This document shows positions 1 through 10,605 of a stretch of 64,000 nucleotides of DNA, piece by piece. This DNA is from Morchella semilibera. Taxonomy: Eukaryota; Ascomycota; Pezizomycetes; Pezizales; Morchellaceae. The notes beneath the pieces were generated by a model, which saw nothing but the letters and a program-made list of their open reading frames with translations, was not told where the DNA came from and searched no databases. Position numbers and translations under genes: made by a program. The stretch lies in assembly GCA_009192285.1 (NCBI GenBank), contig CM018603.1:2720588-2784587 (forward strand), in the 5' to 3' direction. Each line of letters opens with the position of its first letter. Position 1 is the stretch's first letter.

Positions 1-535
1 ATTATCTTCTGCTACCTCGCCTCCCGGTTACTCTGCTACAGCTCTCTGAACATTTCCAAATGTCTTCTGTGTACTTCTGAATGCTCTGTGGGCAAAAACG
101 TACCTCATAATGGTCTGGAAGGCTACTGAAATGGTCACATTGCAGGAGAAAGATCATGCGCCGCTCTTCCATCTGGCGTCGCAAATTTAAAAACCCATAA
201 ATGGTTACGTTGGCGATCTGACTTTTGACCTCGCTGATCAGATATGAGTGGACACGTGAGTGAACCCTCATTACCTATTTCATCTTAGTAGTGTCCGCAA
301 AGCATTGGGCAGTGCCCTTAGGGCACTAAGGAATACCTCTAGCGTACTCACTTTCTTAATTATAGTCTCGTCAAGTTCTGGCATGCAACCTACAATATGA
401 CTAGCCTTGCTCTATATATTTACCACCAGAGACGAGAGTCTCGCATGGTTCAGAAAGGGTTACTGGAGTAAAGTATATTCGCCGATTAGGAAACTGCATT
501 CTTACTTGACTCGCTTAGCCTGCACTAGCAATGTG

Positions 536-678
536 CATCAGCAAACTCAACTTATGGCTGGGGTCTCCCAACAGTCTCCTGGGTCTCCTGAGAGTCTCCT
601 GAGACTCCTGGAGATTTTTTGAGTCTCCCGAGGCTTACTGGCAGGAGACATCAGGAGATAAATGAAGTCTTGCTGATG
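536..678 (-). mobile_element. CATCAGCAA MITE, copy 1
   Basis: 143 bp with 9-bp terminal inverted repeats CATCAGCAA/TTGCTGATG and a 2-bp target duplication TG on both sides. The interior is built of repeated GGAGACT-type units (seen here as AGTCTCC). It lies inside the decayed coding relic. Same family as the copies at 885, 9412, 22831, 27524 and 33292. Confidence 0.85.
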
Positions 679-884
679 TGGTTATGCTCTTCGAGTTACT
701 GCCACGACGAACATGGGAGGGAATGTCTTGAGAGCTCTCATTAATATATCCAGAGGCAGGTGGAGATTCATATTCAAGTAGAGGTGGCTGCCCTAATGAT
801 GCTGGTGGTTGTTCCTCTTCCTCAGACCACTGCTGATAACCTGAATACATACTCCCACTCTGACTTTCATTATATGGTTGCTTT

Positions 885-1021
885 CATCAGCAAGACTTCA
901 TTTGTCTCCTGATGTCTCCTAAGCCTCAGGAGACTCAAGAAATATCCGGGGGTCTCAGGAGACTCTCAGGAGATCCGGGAGACTATTGGGAGACTCCAGT
1001 CACATATTGAGTTTGCTGATG
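885..1021 (+). mobile_element. CATCAGCAA MITE, copy 2
   Basis: 137 bp, termini CATCAGCAAG and TTTGCTGATG, flanked by TT/TT. Opposite orientation to the 536-678 copy, with the same GGAGACT interior. Confidence 0.85.
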
Positions 1022-1967
1022 TTGGGGACGAATATTGATGGTTCGGCTCATATGTAACTGATTTTCATGGCCCAATGTCCCATGGGGCACTCCCTATTGC
1101 TTTAGAAGCACTCCTGGATTGGTATATGAGGGGTGTATTTTCAGAGTCCAGCTCATAAAAAGAAGTAATTATTGCTCTCTGTGCAGTAGCGGCGTCCCGT
1201 GATGCACTCCCCACTGCTCTCAGGGCACTAACAGATGTTTCTGCCGCTCTGTATACTGAATCTGGAGCCTGTCTAGATCCTCCTTCCTAGTTTCTCATAG
1301 GTTTAGCCGCTGGACGGTTTTCTTTCTGGGTCCCCACCCACTTATCAATGGGCAAAAAACAGCTTAAAGGAATGTCTACTATACTTGAACTACTGACAAT
1401 TCAACATTTGATGAGGCAATAGCCTCCATTACCGCTGCCGTTAGCTTTCTTCGTATAGTTGCCAGTGTACTAGCAGTGGTAGCGAGTGCTGATGGGGGCC
1501 TCTTACCACCCACATAACTTCTTGATGTCCGGGTTGATTGTGGAGTCTGTGAAAAGTTGATATCGTCCTCAGAAGAATGCTCTGAGGGGGGGATTTCCTT
1601 CTGGTCTTCGACATCCGATTCTGCATTCTCTTAATTTTCCTCTGGAATGTTGAATACTACCTGTCTGTCATGACTACGCAGACTACTACGCAGAGCACCT
1701 TTGGGAGGTGCAGACACCGGTGGAGGTACCAGTGGCGGCGCCGTCAGTGGCACTTCTGGTATATCATCGAAGTCTGTGGTTGAACCCTCATCATTCAATT
1801 TGGTGAAACGATTTGATTCATTTAAGACTTCACCAGTAGTAGGAAGGGTCCTAGGTCATCTATGATTCACATTAGAATCCCCTCTACTAAGAATAGTAGG
1901 AGGCTGCTTATTGCTAGGGGACATTTTGATTATCCGGAGGGTGTTGACGAGTACTTCCTAGGCAGAG

Positions 1968-3059
1968 TGTCCTAGCGTATTGGCATCGGTTCTGAGGGTT
2001 CAGTAGCCAAAGCGCTGTTGTGATTGTAAAGTAATGCTAAGCGAGGAAGGGGTATGCTGAGGGGAGGGTGTTGTCATTGGGTTCTAGTAGGTTCGATGGC
2101 ATGATGGATTTGTAAGGTGAATAGAAGAGATGGTGGGGAGGAATACAAGGTGTGGTTGTGATGCATTTCTATGGGTTTCTATGAGCTAATGTCTGAGTCA
2201 TATTAAACTGGTGAAAGAGAGATATTAAATAGCAAGGATAGATGTTTTCCTTAGTTCTTTCTTTCTTTCCTTTGTGTCTCGTCTTCCTTTTATCTCGGTA
2301 TATAAGAATATACTCCTATTCTTAAGCCATGGTTCCTAGCACCCAAAATCTTGTCCTCTTTAAAGGACATCCATAGTACCTCTTATCATTTTCGTTGAGA
2401 GGTCCATCCGGTCTTGACTCTCCCTGTCTTACGCACTTTTGCCTCTGCCTTTACCTTTGCCTTTACCTTCGCTGGTGCCTGTGCTTGTGCCTGCCCAGTG
2501 TTGTTTCTGTTTTTGTTGGTGTTCTCATTGCGCTGGCTGTGCTCTTATCACGGAGCGAAGCGAGAGCGGAGTCGGGATTTGCTAAAGTATAACACCAAAG
2601 CAGTGCGAGGTGGGGCGAGATAGAGTGAAGCGAGAAGACGAAGCGAGGCAGAGGGTAGTAGGTTACTTGGAACGAGAAATAGAGTAAAAACTAGAGTAGG
2701 GAACTCGAAGTTCCAAAGCTGACATTATGTAGTTGATAGGAAGGTTGCGTAAAGAAGCAAGGAAAAAAAGAGAAATGATACAAGCGAGAAGAGAACTCCC
2801 TGTATATAGCCCTAGAATCCCTTCGATAATTCATACCATAGAAACCCATAGAATCCCAAGGAAATCCTTCTATTAGAAATACATACACACCGTTGACTCA
2901 TAGAAACCCTGTAACAGAAACTCATAGAACACTATAGAAAAACCCTTACTAATCCTTCTTCCTGCAACGTCGTCAAGTGCGCTCCATACCATGATAGCTC
3001 CTCGAGTTCTTCTGCGTTAGCATTGTCATCTTCTACTTTGCGTTGGGTTACTCCGTCAC
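1968..3059 (+). repeat. Solo LTR-A (gypsy-I LTR), interrupted by LTR-C
   Basis: Starts TGTCCTAGCGTATTGGCA and ends in a GGGTTACTCCGTCAC form, the two ends of the gypsy-I LTR. The LTR-C copy at 2546-2996 splits it; the two halves rejoin at GCTC/CTCGAG as in other LTR-A copies. The final CA is mutated (CACT). No internal retroelement sequence follows, so it is a solo LTR. Confidence 0.8.
2546..2996 (-). repeat. Solo LTR-C inserted in LTR-A
   Basis: 451 bp from TATCACGGAGCGAAGC to CCATGATA, with a 5-bp TSD GCTCT (left) and GCTCC (right, one mismatch). Orientation follows the LTR of gypsy-III at 46481-47584. Confidence 0.8.
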
Positions 3060-3068
3060 TGTCTCGGT

Positions 3069-4337
3069 TGTCCCGGCGTCTTGGCATCAGTCCCGGGAAT
3101 TTGGTAGTCGAAACGTTGATGTAACTAATGAGGAAGAGTTAAGCGAGAAAGGGGTATGCTGAGAGGGGGGTTGTCCCGGCGTCTTGGCATCGGTCCCAAG
3201 GGTTCGGTAGTCGAAGCGCTGTTATAGTTATTAAGGTATTGCTAAGCGAGGAAGGGGTGAGTTAAGGAGGGGAGAATCGTCATTGGATTCTGGTAGGTTC
3301 GATGGCCTGATAGATTTGTAATGTAAACAGTAGGAGATGGTGGGGGGGAATACGAGGTGTGGTAGCGATGGGTTTCTACGGGTTTATATGAGGTGATGTA
3401 CATGTAAACCATAGCGGACTGCTGAAGGAAGGTTGTTAAATAGCGGGGATAGATGTTTTCCTTAGTTCTTTCTATCTTTTCTCTCTGTCTCGTCTTACTG
3501 TTATCTCAGTACATAGGAATCTACTCCTATTTCTAAGCTATAGCCTCTCGCACCAAAGACTCGATCCTCTAACAAGAGGAAACCCATAGTACCTCTCATT
3601 GTTCTTGTTGAGGTCTATCCGGTCCTCACTCTCCCTGCTCTGTGCCCTTGTGCCCTTGCCCTTGCCGTTGCCTTCATCGGTGTCTATGCTTGTGCCTGCC
3701 CAGTGTCACCCTCGTCTTCGTTGGTCTCCTTGTCGCTTAGACTGTACTCATCGGGTTCTTCTGCGTCATCATTGTCATCTTCTTCTTTGCGTCGGGTTAC
3801 TCCGTCACAGGGGTGTTGTCATGGGGTTCTAGGAGGTTTGATGGCGTGATGGATTTGTAATGGAAATAATGGAGATGGTGGGGAAGAATACGAGGTGTGG
3901 TAGCGAGAGATTTCTATTAGGTTCTATGAGCAAATGTGTGAGTTATTTCAGACTGGTGGGGGAGAAGTGTTAAATAGCGGAGATAGATGTTTTCCTTAGT
4001 TCTTTCTTTTCTTTCCTCTCTGTCTCGTCTTCCTGTTATTTTAGTAGATAGGAATATACTCCTATTCTCAAGCCATGGCTCTTCACCTTTAAAATCTTGT
4101 CTTCTTTAGGAGGAAAACTCATAGCATCTCTCATTGTTCTCGTTGAGGTCCACCCGGCCCTCACTCTCTCTGCCCTGTGCCTTTGTGCCTCTGACTTTGC
4201 CTTCGCCGGTGCCTGTACTTGTGCCTGCCCAGCGTTGTCTCTGCCTTCGTCGGTCTCCTTATCGCGTTGGCTGTACTCCTCGAGTCCTTCTGCGCCATCA
4301 TTATCATCTTCTACTTTGTGTTGGTTACTCCGTCACA
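3069..4337 (+). repeat. Solo LTR-A, split by a second LTR-A
   Basis: The left piece 3069-3171 begins TGTCCCGGCGTCTTGGCA; the right piece 3815-4337 resumes at GTTGTCATGGGGTTC and ends CTCCGTCACA. The LTR-A copy at 3172-3809 sits between them. Confidence 0.8.
3172..3809 (+). repeat. Nested solo LTR-A
   Basis: 638 bp, TGTCCCGGCG to TCCGTCACA, with an exact 5-bp TSD GGGGT at 3167-3171 and 3810-3814. It is a clean solo LTR inserted in another LTR-A. Confidence 0.88.
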
Positions 4338-4484
4338 TTTGTTTTGTTTGTTTTGTTCCATCTCTCAACATGGCAAGGACCTTATTTGGGAAACTATCTT
4401 CTTGATAAGCTTTTAAAAATAACTCTCAAACAGTATTACGGAGCGAAGCGGAGACAAAGATAGAACGTAATATGCCAAAGTACA
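4338..4484. other. Spacer with LTR-C fragment
   Basis: 4338-4433 is AT-rich sequence with no ORF and no match elsewhere in the window. From about 4434 the text TATTACGGAGCGAAGCGGAG matches an LTR-C end (minus orientation), truncated at the next LTR-A. No gene seen. Confidence 0.55.
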
Positions 4485-5115
4485 TGTCCCGACGTCTTGG
4501 CATCAGTCCCGAAGGTTCGGTAATCGAAGCGCTGTTATGATTGTTAGGGTAATGCTAAGCGAGGAGGGGGTGAGTTAAGGAGGGAGTGTCGTCACTGTGT
4601 TTTAGGGGGTTCGATAGCGTGATGGATTTGTAATAGGAATTGGCGAGATGGTGGGGAGGAATACAAGGTGTGGGTGCGATGGATTTCTACGGGTTTCTAT
4701 GAGTTGATGTATGAGTCATAGCGGACTGGTGAAGGAGGGGTGTTAAATAGCGGGGATAGATGTTTTCCTTAGTTCTTTCTATCTTTTCTCTCTGTCTCGT
4801 CTTCTTGTTATCTCGGTACACAGGAATCTACTCCTATCCTCATAGCCATAGCTCTTCGCACCTAAGATTCTGTCCTCTAAAGAGGGAAGCCATAGTACTT
4901 CTCATCATTTCCGTTGAGGTCCATCCGGTCCTCATTCCCTCTATCTTGTGCTTTTGTGCGCTTGCTCTTGCCTTTGCCTTCGCCGGTGCTTGTGCTTGTG
5001 CCTGCCCGGCATTGCTCCTGTCTTCGTTGGTCTCCTGGTCGCATAGGCTGTATTCCTTGAGGCCTTCTGCATCATCATTGTCATCTTTTACTTTGCGTCT
5101 AGTTACTCTATCACA
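4485..5115 (+). repeat. Solo LTR-A
   Basis: 631 bp, TGTCCCGACGTCTTGGCA to ACTCTATCACA. No matching 5-bp flanks (GTACA left, CCCGA right), so one flank was probably altered after insertion. Carries the TGCCTT hexamer-periodic tract typical of the family. Confidence 0.82.
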
Positions 5116-5396
5116 CCCGACCTTCTGAGGATGTGTGTATGCGTCTGCGATTTATGAAAGGTTTACCTTGAGGTCGGGGCCATAGGAGCACCCGTCTGAA
5201 AAGCTCAATGTCCCACGCCTAATCAGCGAAAAGCACTGAGCTAGGATGTAGGATTAATCTACTATTTGGAAGACCAATGTCTGCCTATCATTCTCGTCTT
5301 TCGCGAGATTACTCGATAGCCAGACTCAGTCTTTGAGCGGTGCAACTCGACCTCTCCCGACTAATCCGTTTCAAATGGTCCTCGCATGAGGATCCA
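5116..5396. other. Low-copy spacer, no gene
   Basis: No convincing ORF. An 8-bp inverted pair CCCGACCT...AGGTCGGG lies near the left side (from 5116). Not seen elsewhere in the window. Confidence 0.4.
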
Positions 5397-5485
5397 CAGC
5401 AGCAAAATTTTACAAGTCTCAGGAGATTACAGGAGTGTCAGGAGACTCAGGACACTCCAGTCACAAACGGTAAAGCTTACTGATG
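5397..5485 (-). mobile_element. CATCAGCAA MITE, short subtype
   Basis: 89 bp, decayed left end CAGCAGCAA and right end AAGCTTACTGATG. Shares GGTAAAGCTT next to the right TIR with the copies at 8548 and 39610. Confidence 0.6.
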
Positions 5486-5634
5486 CTGAGAACGATATAA
5501 ATCCTAATTAAGGAGTTCAATTTAGTCTAACGTTTTTTTTTTTTTAGATATATATCCCTATTGAAATCCATCACCCAGTCGAGAACCGCAGTGAAGAATC
5601 AAGCACGTAACTAGGTAGGCTTCTACTAATCATT

Positions 5635-5945
5635 GTGGTATCCTATCGGGGGAGATATCATCTTTGGAAATCATTTTTACTATGGCATCTAAGAGTGTTG
5701 AAAAACCGATATGTCTTTGTTTCGAAACATCGGGATCGCGACGAAACGAATTTCCCATAAAAAGGAGGGGTTTCCAACACCGAAAATTCATTTCGTCTGG
5801 ATTCTGAGGTTTTGAAACAAAGGCATATCGGTTTTTTGACGCTCTTAATGATAGATATAGAATACGGCGTTTCATGGAGATTTGATCCTTGAAATATAGC
5901 AATATAGAATCAGAAAGTTTTTCAGTGTAACGACGCACCAGGAAC
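5635..5945 (-). repeat. Relic of the DNA-transposon palindrome
   Basis: A decayed inverted repeat (5691-5846, arms about 70 bp) whose arms share TCGGGATCGCGACGAAACGA and ACCGATATG-type text with the 191-bp palindromes at 52583 and 58381. The flanks also match on both sides, so this is a fragment of the same element and not a chance hairpin. The apparent 102-residue ORF here is antisense palindrome text. Confidence 0.7.
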
Positions 5946-6109
5946 TCTAGTCCAATAAACTTTATTGTCCAGAAGACTCATATGGGTATTATCGCGTGGT
6001 GAAAACATGTAGGACCGTGAGGCCAAATGACGGAGTCAATCAAGAGGATCTCGACGAGATCAAACTACTGTTCTGATATATCAAGGTGAAATAGCATATA
6101 TAAAAAGAC

Positions 6110-6240
6110 GAACTTTAACGATCAATCTAACGACGGGGCCAAAAGACGAGGAAAGACGACGAGTCAAAAGACGGGGTGGGACGACGAAGTAGAACGACAA
6201 GTCGAAAGACGAACTGAGGTTGCAAGACGAGTCGGGAACT
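6110..6240. repeat. Degenerate GACGA-rich tract
   Basis: Imperfect repeats of AAAGACGA/AGACGAGT units over about 130 bp. Looks like a decayed minisatellite; no gene. Confidence 0.5.
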
Positions 6241-6249
6241 AAAGTGTAT

Positions 6250-7264
6250 CATGAAATGCGGATTTGGTTCAAAAGATGTGATTTTGGAGAAAAGACGAGA
6301 TTTGCACCTTGGGAGAGCCTGTTGCATCTTGGCGAAACATATTTTTTCCTGATGTAGTTGTTCTTCAGAATTACACTCTGGATGTATTTATCATTGTGGA
6401 GAGTATTGTTCCTGAAGTAGTCTGATATTCCAGTAATCCAACACGGTTCGGTACGTTCTATGATCATACCGGTGAGGTCAGAACTCCTACTAAATACATC
6501 GGCCACTGCATTATCTTCGCTCCTACGATATTGTAGATCTAGGTCAAACTCAGAAAACTCTGATATCTACCTGCTAGTTTCTTTAAAGATGCTTTAATTG
6601 TCTTAAAATACTTAAGGCTCTGATGGTTCGTAATGACCGTGGTGGTATGACCATTGTCGATATAAGACCGCTACATACAGAGTAAATGCATAATTGCTAA
6701 CAGTTCCTTCTCATGAACAGTATAGTTTCATTCAGCTGATTTTAAACATCTGCTATTGTATGCTATCGGATGTAACTACTGATCTTTTGATGAAGTCTGT
6801 AAAGGGACACATTCTATTGCATAATCGCTTGCGTCAGTTTCGATTGTGAACAATTTTGATACATCTGGCTGCAGCAGAATTGGATCTGATGTCATATTTT
6901 TCTTGAGTATATCAAATGCATTCTCACAGGAAACATTCTAAATAATTTTCCTATGTTTTTGTTTCCTAGCAACTAGGTTGTCCCCCTTAAAAAGATCGAA
7001 TAGTGGTCCGGCAATAGTCGTGAAGTGGCTAACGAACCGTCTATAATACGAAGTAAGACCCAAAAACTGTCTAATCTCATGAACTATAGCAGGTCTAGGC
7101 AATTCCCGAATTATATCCAGCTTGCCTGGAGTAGGTAAGACCTCTCCCCCTCCAACTATATATCTGCAAAACTCTAATCTCGCTAGCAAAAAGTTAAACT
7201 TAGATGGCTTTGAATTTAGTTGATCCTTTGCTGTTAGATCGAGCACGGCTGTTATGTGTGCGAA
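6250..7264 (-). pseudogene. Decayed Ty3/gypsy RT-RNase H relic (fourth family)
   Basis: Minus strand. 6938-7261 reads through an RT thumb/RNase H junction with RQFLGLTSYYRRFV, a hallmark of Ty3/gypsy pol. Around 6830 the RNase H start ETDASDYA is readable in another frame, and near 6720 HEKELLAI. Frames are broken by several stops and indels. The protein differs clearly from gypsy-I and gypsy-II (GLTSYYRRF instead of GFANFYRRF), so it is a separate, older lineage. It is cut at its 5' side by the LTR-A at 7265. Confidence 0.75.
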
Positions 7265-7894
7265 TGTCCCGGCGTCTTGGAATCGGTCTCGAGGGTTCGG
7301 TAGTCGAAGCACTGTTATAATGATTAGGGTAATGCTAAGCGAGGAAGGGATGAGTTAAGGAGGGGGTGTCGTCATTGGATTCTAGGAGGTTCGATGGCGT
7401 GATGGATTTGTAATGAAAATAGCGGAGATGGTGGGGAGGAATACGAGATGTGGTTGCGATGGGTTTCTACGGGTTTCTATGAACTGATGTATGAGTCATA
7501 GCGGACTGGTGAAGGAGGGATGTTAAATAGCGGGGATAGATGTTTTCCTTAGTTTTTTTCTTTCTTTTCTCTCTGTCTCGTCTTCCTGTTATCTCAATAC
7601 ATAGGAATCTACTCCTATTTCTAAGCCATAGCTTCTCGTGCCAAAGATTCTGTTCTCTAGAGCGAGGAAACCTATAGTACCTCTGATCGTTCTCGTTGAG
7701 GTCCATCCAGTCCTCACTCTCCCTGGCCTGTATCCTTGTGCCTTTGCCCTTGCCTTTGCCTTTGCCAGTACCTGTGCTGATGCCTGCCTAGTGTTCTTGT
7801 CTTCGTCGGTTTCCTCGTCGCGTAGGCTGTGCTTCTCGAGTCCTTCTGCGTCATCATTGTCATTTTCTTTTTTGCGTCGGGTTACTACGTTACA
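7265..7894 (+). repeat. Solo LTR-A
   Basis: 630 bp, TGTCCCGGCGTCTTGGAA to TACTACGTTACA. It interrupts the decayed gypsy on its left; on the right it abuts the middle of another LTR-A. No matching TSD. Confidence 0.8.
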
Positions 7895-8362
7895 GATGGT
7901 AGGGAGGAATACGAGGTATGGTAGTGACAGATTTTCATGAGGATCTATGAGCGAATGTGTGAGTCATATTAGACTGGTGGGGGAGAAGTGTTAAATAGGG
8001 GAGATGGATGTTTTCCTTAGTTATTTCTTTCTTTCTTCTCTGTCTCGTCTTCCTATGATCTCGGTACACAAGTGTATACTACTATTCTCAAGCCATAGTT
8101 CCTCGCACTCAAAACCTTGTCCTTCTCAGAGGAAAGCCATAGCACCCCTCATCGTTCCTGTTGAGGTCTATCCTGTTTTCATTTTGCCTGCCCTGCGCTC
8201 TTTTGCCTCTGCTTTTGCCTTTGCCTTTGCCGGTGCCGGTGTTTGTGCTTGCCCAGTATTCTTCCTGTCTTTATTGGTATCCTCGTTGTGCTGGATGTGC
8301 TCCTCGAGTTCTTCTGCGTCATCATTGTCATCCTCTACTTTGCATCGGGTTTCTCTGTCACA
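7895..8362 (+). repeat. 5'-truncated LTR-A
   Basis: Begins in the middle of the LTR-A consensus (GATGGTAGGGAGGAATACGA) and runs to its 3' end TCTCTGTCACA. The 5' third is absent. Confidence 0.75.
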
Positions 8363-8390
8363 GTAACGGCGTTGAGTGCTCGGTAGTCGA

Positions 8391-8547
8391 TTATCACAGC
8401 GTGGAACGTGCTTGGCAATATTACGGGAAGAATGATTAGTCAGAGTTTTCTATTGGGTTCTTTAGGGTTCGTTTACACGAGTTTCTTTATGAGACAACAT
8501 TTCATGTATATACTTGGATGAGAGGATTAGCAAAGGTAAGATTATTG
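8391..8547 (+). repeat. LTR-C fragment
   Basis: Begins ATCACAGCGTGGAACGTGCT, matching the 5' end of the forward LTR-C copy at 12700, and continues with the AGAGTTTTCTAT block. Its 3' part is missing; the MITE at 8548 follows. Confidence 0.6.
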
Positions 8548-8636
8548 CATCAGCAAGCTTTACCATTTGTGACTGGAGTCTCCTGAGTCTCCTGAGACCC
8601 AAATAATTTCCTGAGACTTGTGAAATCTTGCTGGTG
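8548..8636 (+). mobile_element. CATCAGCAA MITE, short subtype
   Basis: 89 bp, CATCAGCAAGCTTTACC at the left and CTTGCTGGTG at the right, with TSD TG/TG. Interior has repeats of GAGTCTCCT. Confidence 0.78.
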
Positions 8637-8651
8637 TGTACGCTAGGAGGT

Positions 8652-9286
8652 TGCAACGGAGTAACTGCGAGGCAAGGTGGTGGAAGACGAGGATGACGAA
8701 GAACGATTTGAGGAGCACAGCCAGTAAAATAAAAACACTGATGAGGACGGAAAGCAAACTGGCCAGATATAAGAACAGGTACCAGTGAGGGCAAAGGCAA
8801 GAACAAGGGCAAAAAAAGCGTAGAGGAGGGAGAGTGAGGACCGGATGGCCCTTAAAGTAAACAATAAAATATATTAGGAGCTTCCTCGTTGTAACGAGGG
8901 AAGGTTTCAGGATAATCATGTACTATGGCTTGGTAAATAGGAGTATATTCCTATGTAGCGAAATAACAGGAAAACAAGCTAGAGAGAAAAGAAAGGACTA
9001 AGGAAAACATCTCTGCCCACTATTTAAAATCATTCTCCACCAGTCTGATATGACTCATATATCAACTCATAGAAAACTTATAGAAATCTCTCGTAACCAT
9101 GCCTCGTATTCCTTCCCAACATCTCATCGATTCCTATTACCAATTTGTCCTGCAATTGAACATCATAGAATCTAATAACGACATTATCACTTCACTCCAT
9201 TCCCTCTTCGCTTAACATAGCTTTATTCATCACGACAGCGCTAAAACTAACAAATCATCAGAATCAATCCCAAGAAGCCGGGATAG
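8652..9286 (-). repeat. Diverged LTR-A
   Basis: Reverse LTR-A: TGCAACGGAGTAACTGCG at the left and AAGAAGCCGGGATA at the right. Clearly more diverged than the copies near 27 and 33 kb, so older. Confidence 0.7.
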
Positions 9287-9411
9287 AGGTGGAGATGAGT
9301 CAGGAAGGTTGCCTATGAGTTGCTGTTACCTGAGATGGTGAGTTATGGTTGAGGGTTTGCGAGGGTATAAGTCAGGCTTGGCAATGGAATGTTGGATATA
9401 TTTGGGTGGCA
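9287..9411. other. Short repeat debris
   Basis: Contains GAGATGAGTCAGGAAGG and similar phrases that recall LTR text, but I cannot assign it. No ORF. Confidence 0.3.
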
Positions 9412-9548
9412 CATCAGCAAGACTTCATTTGTCTCCTGATGTCTCTTGAGCTTCAGGAGACTCAAAAAATATCTGAGGGTCTCAGGAGACTCTCAGGAGA
9501 CTCGGGAGACTATTAGGAGACTCCAGTCACAAGTTGAGTTTGCTGATG
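9412..9548 (+). mobile_element. CATCAGCAA MITE, copy
   Basis: 137 bp with perfect CATCAGCAAG / TTTGCTGATG ends. Flanks are CA and CT, so the 2-bp TSD is imperfect. The right flank is LTR-A text. Confidence 0.82.
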
Positions 9549-9925
9549 CTATGGCTTGGTAATAAGAGTATATTCCTATGTAGCAAAAAAACAGGAAGAC
9601 AAGACAGACCGAAAAGAAAGAAAAGACCAAGGAAAACATTTATATCTGCTATTTAACACCCCTCCTTCGCCAGTAATATGACTCATACATTAGCCCATAG
9701 AACCTGGTAGAAACTCAGTACAACCACACCTCGTATTCCTCCCCAATATCTTCCCACAACCTATTACTAACCACACCTCCATGCAACCGAACCTCATAGA
9801 AACAGATGACAACAGTCATACCTCATATCTCCCCATCCTGGCTTAACACTACTACATTAATCCTAATAGCACTCTGACCACCGAACTGTCGGAACTGATG
9901 CCAAAACGCTGGAACATCTTCCTCG
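9549..9925 (-). repeat. Partial LTR-A
   Basis: From CTATGGCTTGGTAATAAGAG to the sense 5' end (reverse complement of TGTTCCAGCG). The sense 3' half is missing at the MITE junction. Confidence 0.7.
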
Positions 9926-10060
9926 TTTCCTCTCCTCAGGCTGTACCTGCATCGCTTTACTACGTCTCGCCCCGCCTTGTCCCACCCCGTCTTGTCTTAT
10001 TCTGGCTTGTTGTGTACCTTAGCCTATTTTGTTGTCGTCCCCGCTTCGCTCTGTGATACC
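9926..10060 (+). repeat. LTR-C 3' fragment
   Basis: Pyrimidine-rich text with GTCTCGCCCCGCCTTGTC, ending in CTTCGCTCTGTGATA, the 3' terminus of LTR-C. Confidence 0.6.
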
Positions 10061-10605
10061 GACTAACAACTTGAAAGAGTAAGTAAATTCTCCCCTTCCT
10101 GTACTCTCTGAAACGACATGACTAACTACAGAATAGATCACCTGGATGATTTTAAGAGATTGAATTGGGTGGTGGAATAGGGTAGCATTGTTAACTTTGT
10201 ATTTTTTTTCCAGCATTTTTTATTGTATGATTTAAAAATAAATCCTTACCAAAATATATGCACTCACTATCGCAACTCGCGGTCGCGAGGTGGCCAGCCC
10301 TTCTGGCGCCAAGTATTCAGACTAACCCATAACCCCCGGTACTTAAAGTACTCTTACATAATTTGAAGGGCATAGGGACGCCCCTGAGTGGCCTGTGCGC
10401 AACCCGAAGCTGAAGCATAAAATAGTTCGCGCTCGTCCCTAAAATACTATCAATAGCACAAGCAACCTCCCATTTGCAACCTTATTGACTTCGAACCATC
10501 AGTAAGACCAGAAACCGAATACCTCCTACGCTCCACCTAGGATAAAACAGGAATTTACCTTGGTTACGTCGCCCCAAAGAACAAACACTGATCTGATACA
10601 AAAAC
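10061..10605. other. Upstream region of ROT1
   Basis: Low-copy sequence with no supported ORF. It must hold the ROT1 promoter and 5' UTR; I see no clear TATA box near the start. Small ORFs on either strand have no recognisable content. Confidence 0.5.

Larger units (their letters stand above)
1..1924 (-). pseudogene. Decayed coding relic, runs off the left edge
   Basis: On the minus strand an ATG at 1924 opens a reading frame rich in Ser, Pro, Glu and Asp. It reads on through 1060-1900 with only occasional stops (for example one TGA about 23 codons in and one TAA near 1632). It resumes between the two MITE copies at 679-884, where the phrase SEEEEQPPASLGQPP is readable. The two MITEs at 536-678 and 885-1021 break it. 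The composition resembles a disordered N-terminal or gag-like region; I do not recognise the family. It could be a host pseudogene or the 5' part of an old transposon ORF. The coding bias is seen; the function is unknown. Confidence 0.35.

Noticed and set aside
885-1021. CRISPR-like repeated GGAGACTC units
   Set aside because: Units are contiguous and short, inside a TIR-bounded MITE; no spacers, and the host is eukaryotic.
4097-5128. Leu/Cys-rich 60-130 codon ORFs in many places (also 24108, 34658, 47356)
   Set aside because: All are readings of the hexamer-periodic tract in LTR-A copies, in either strand; low complexity, and no conserved start or end.
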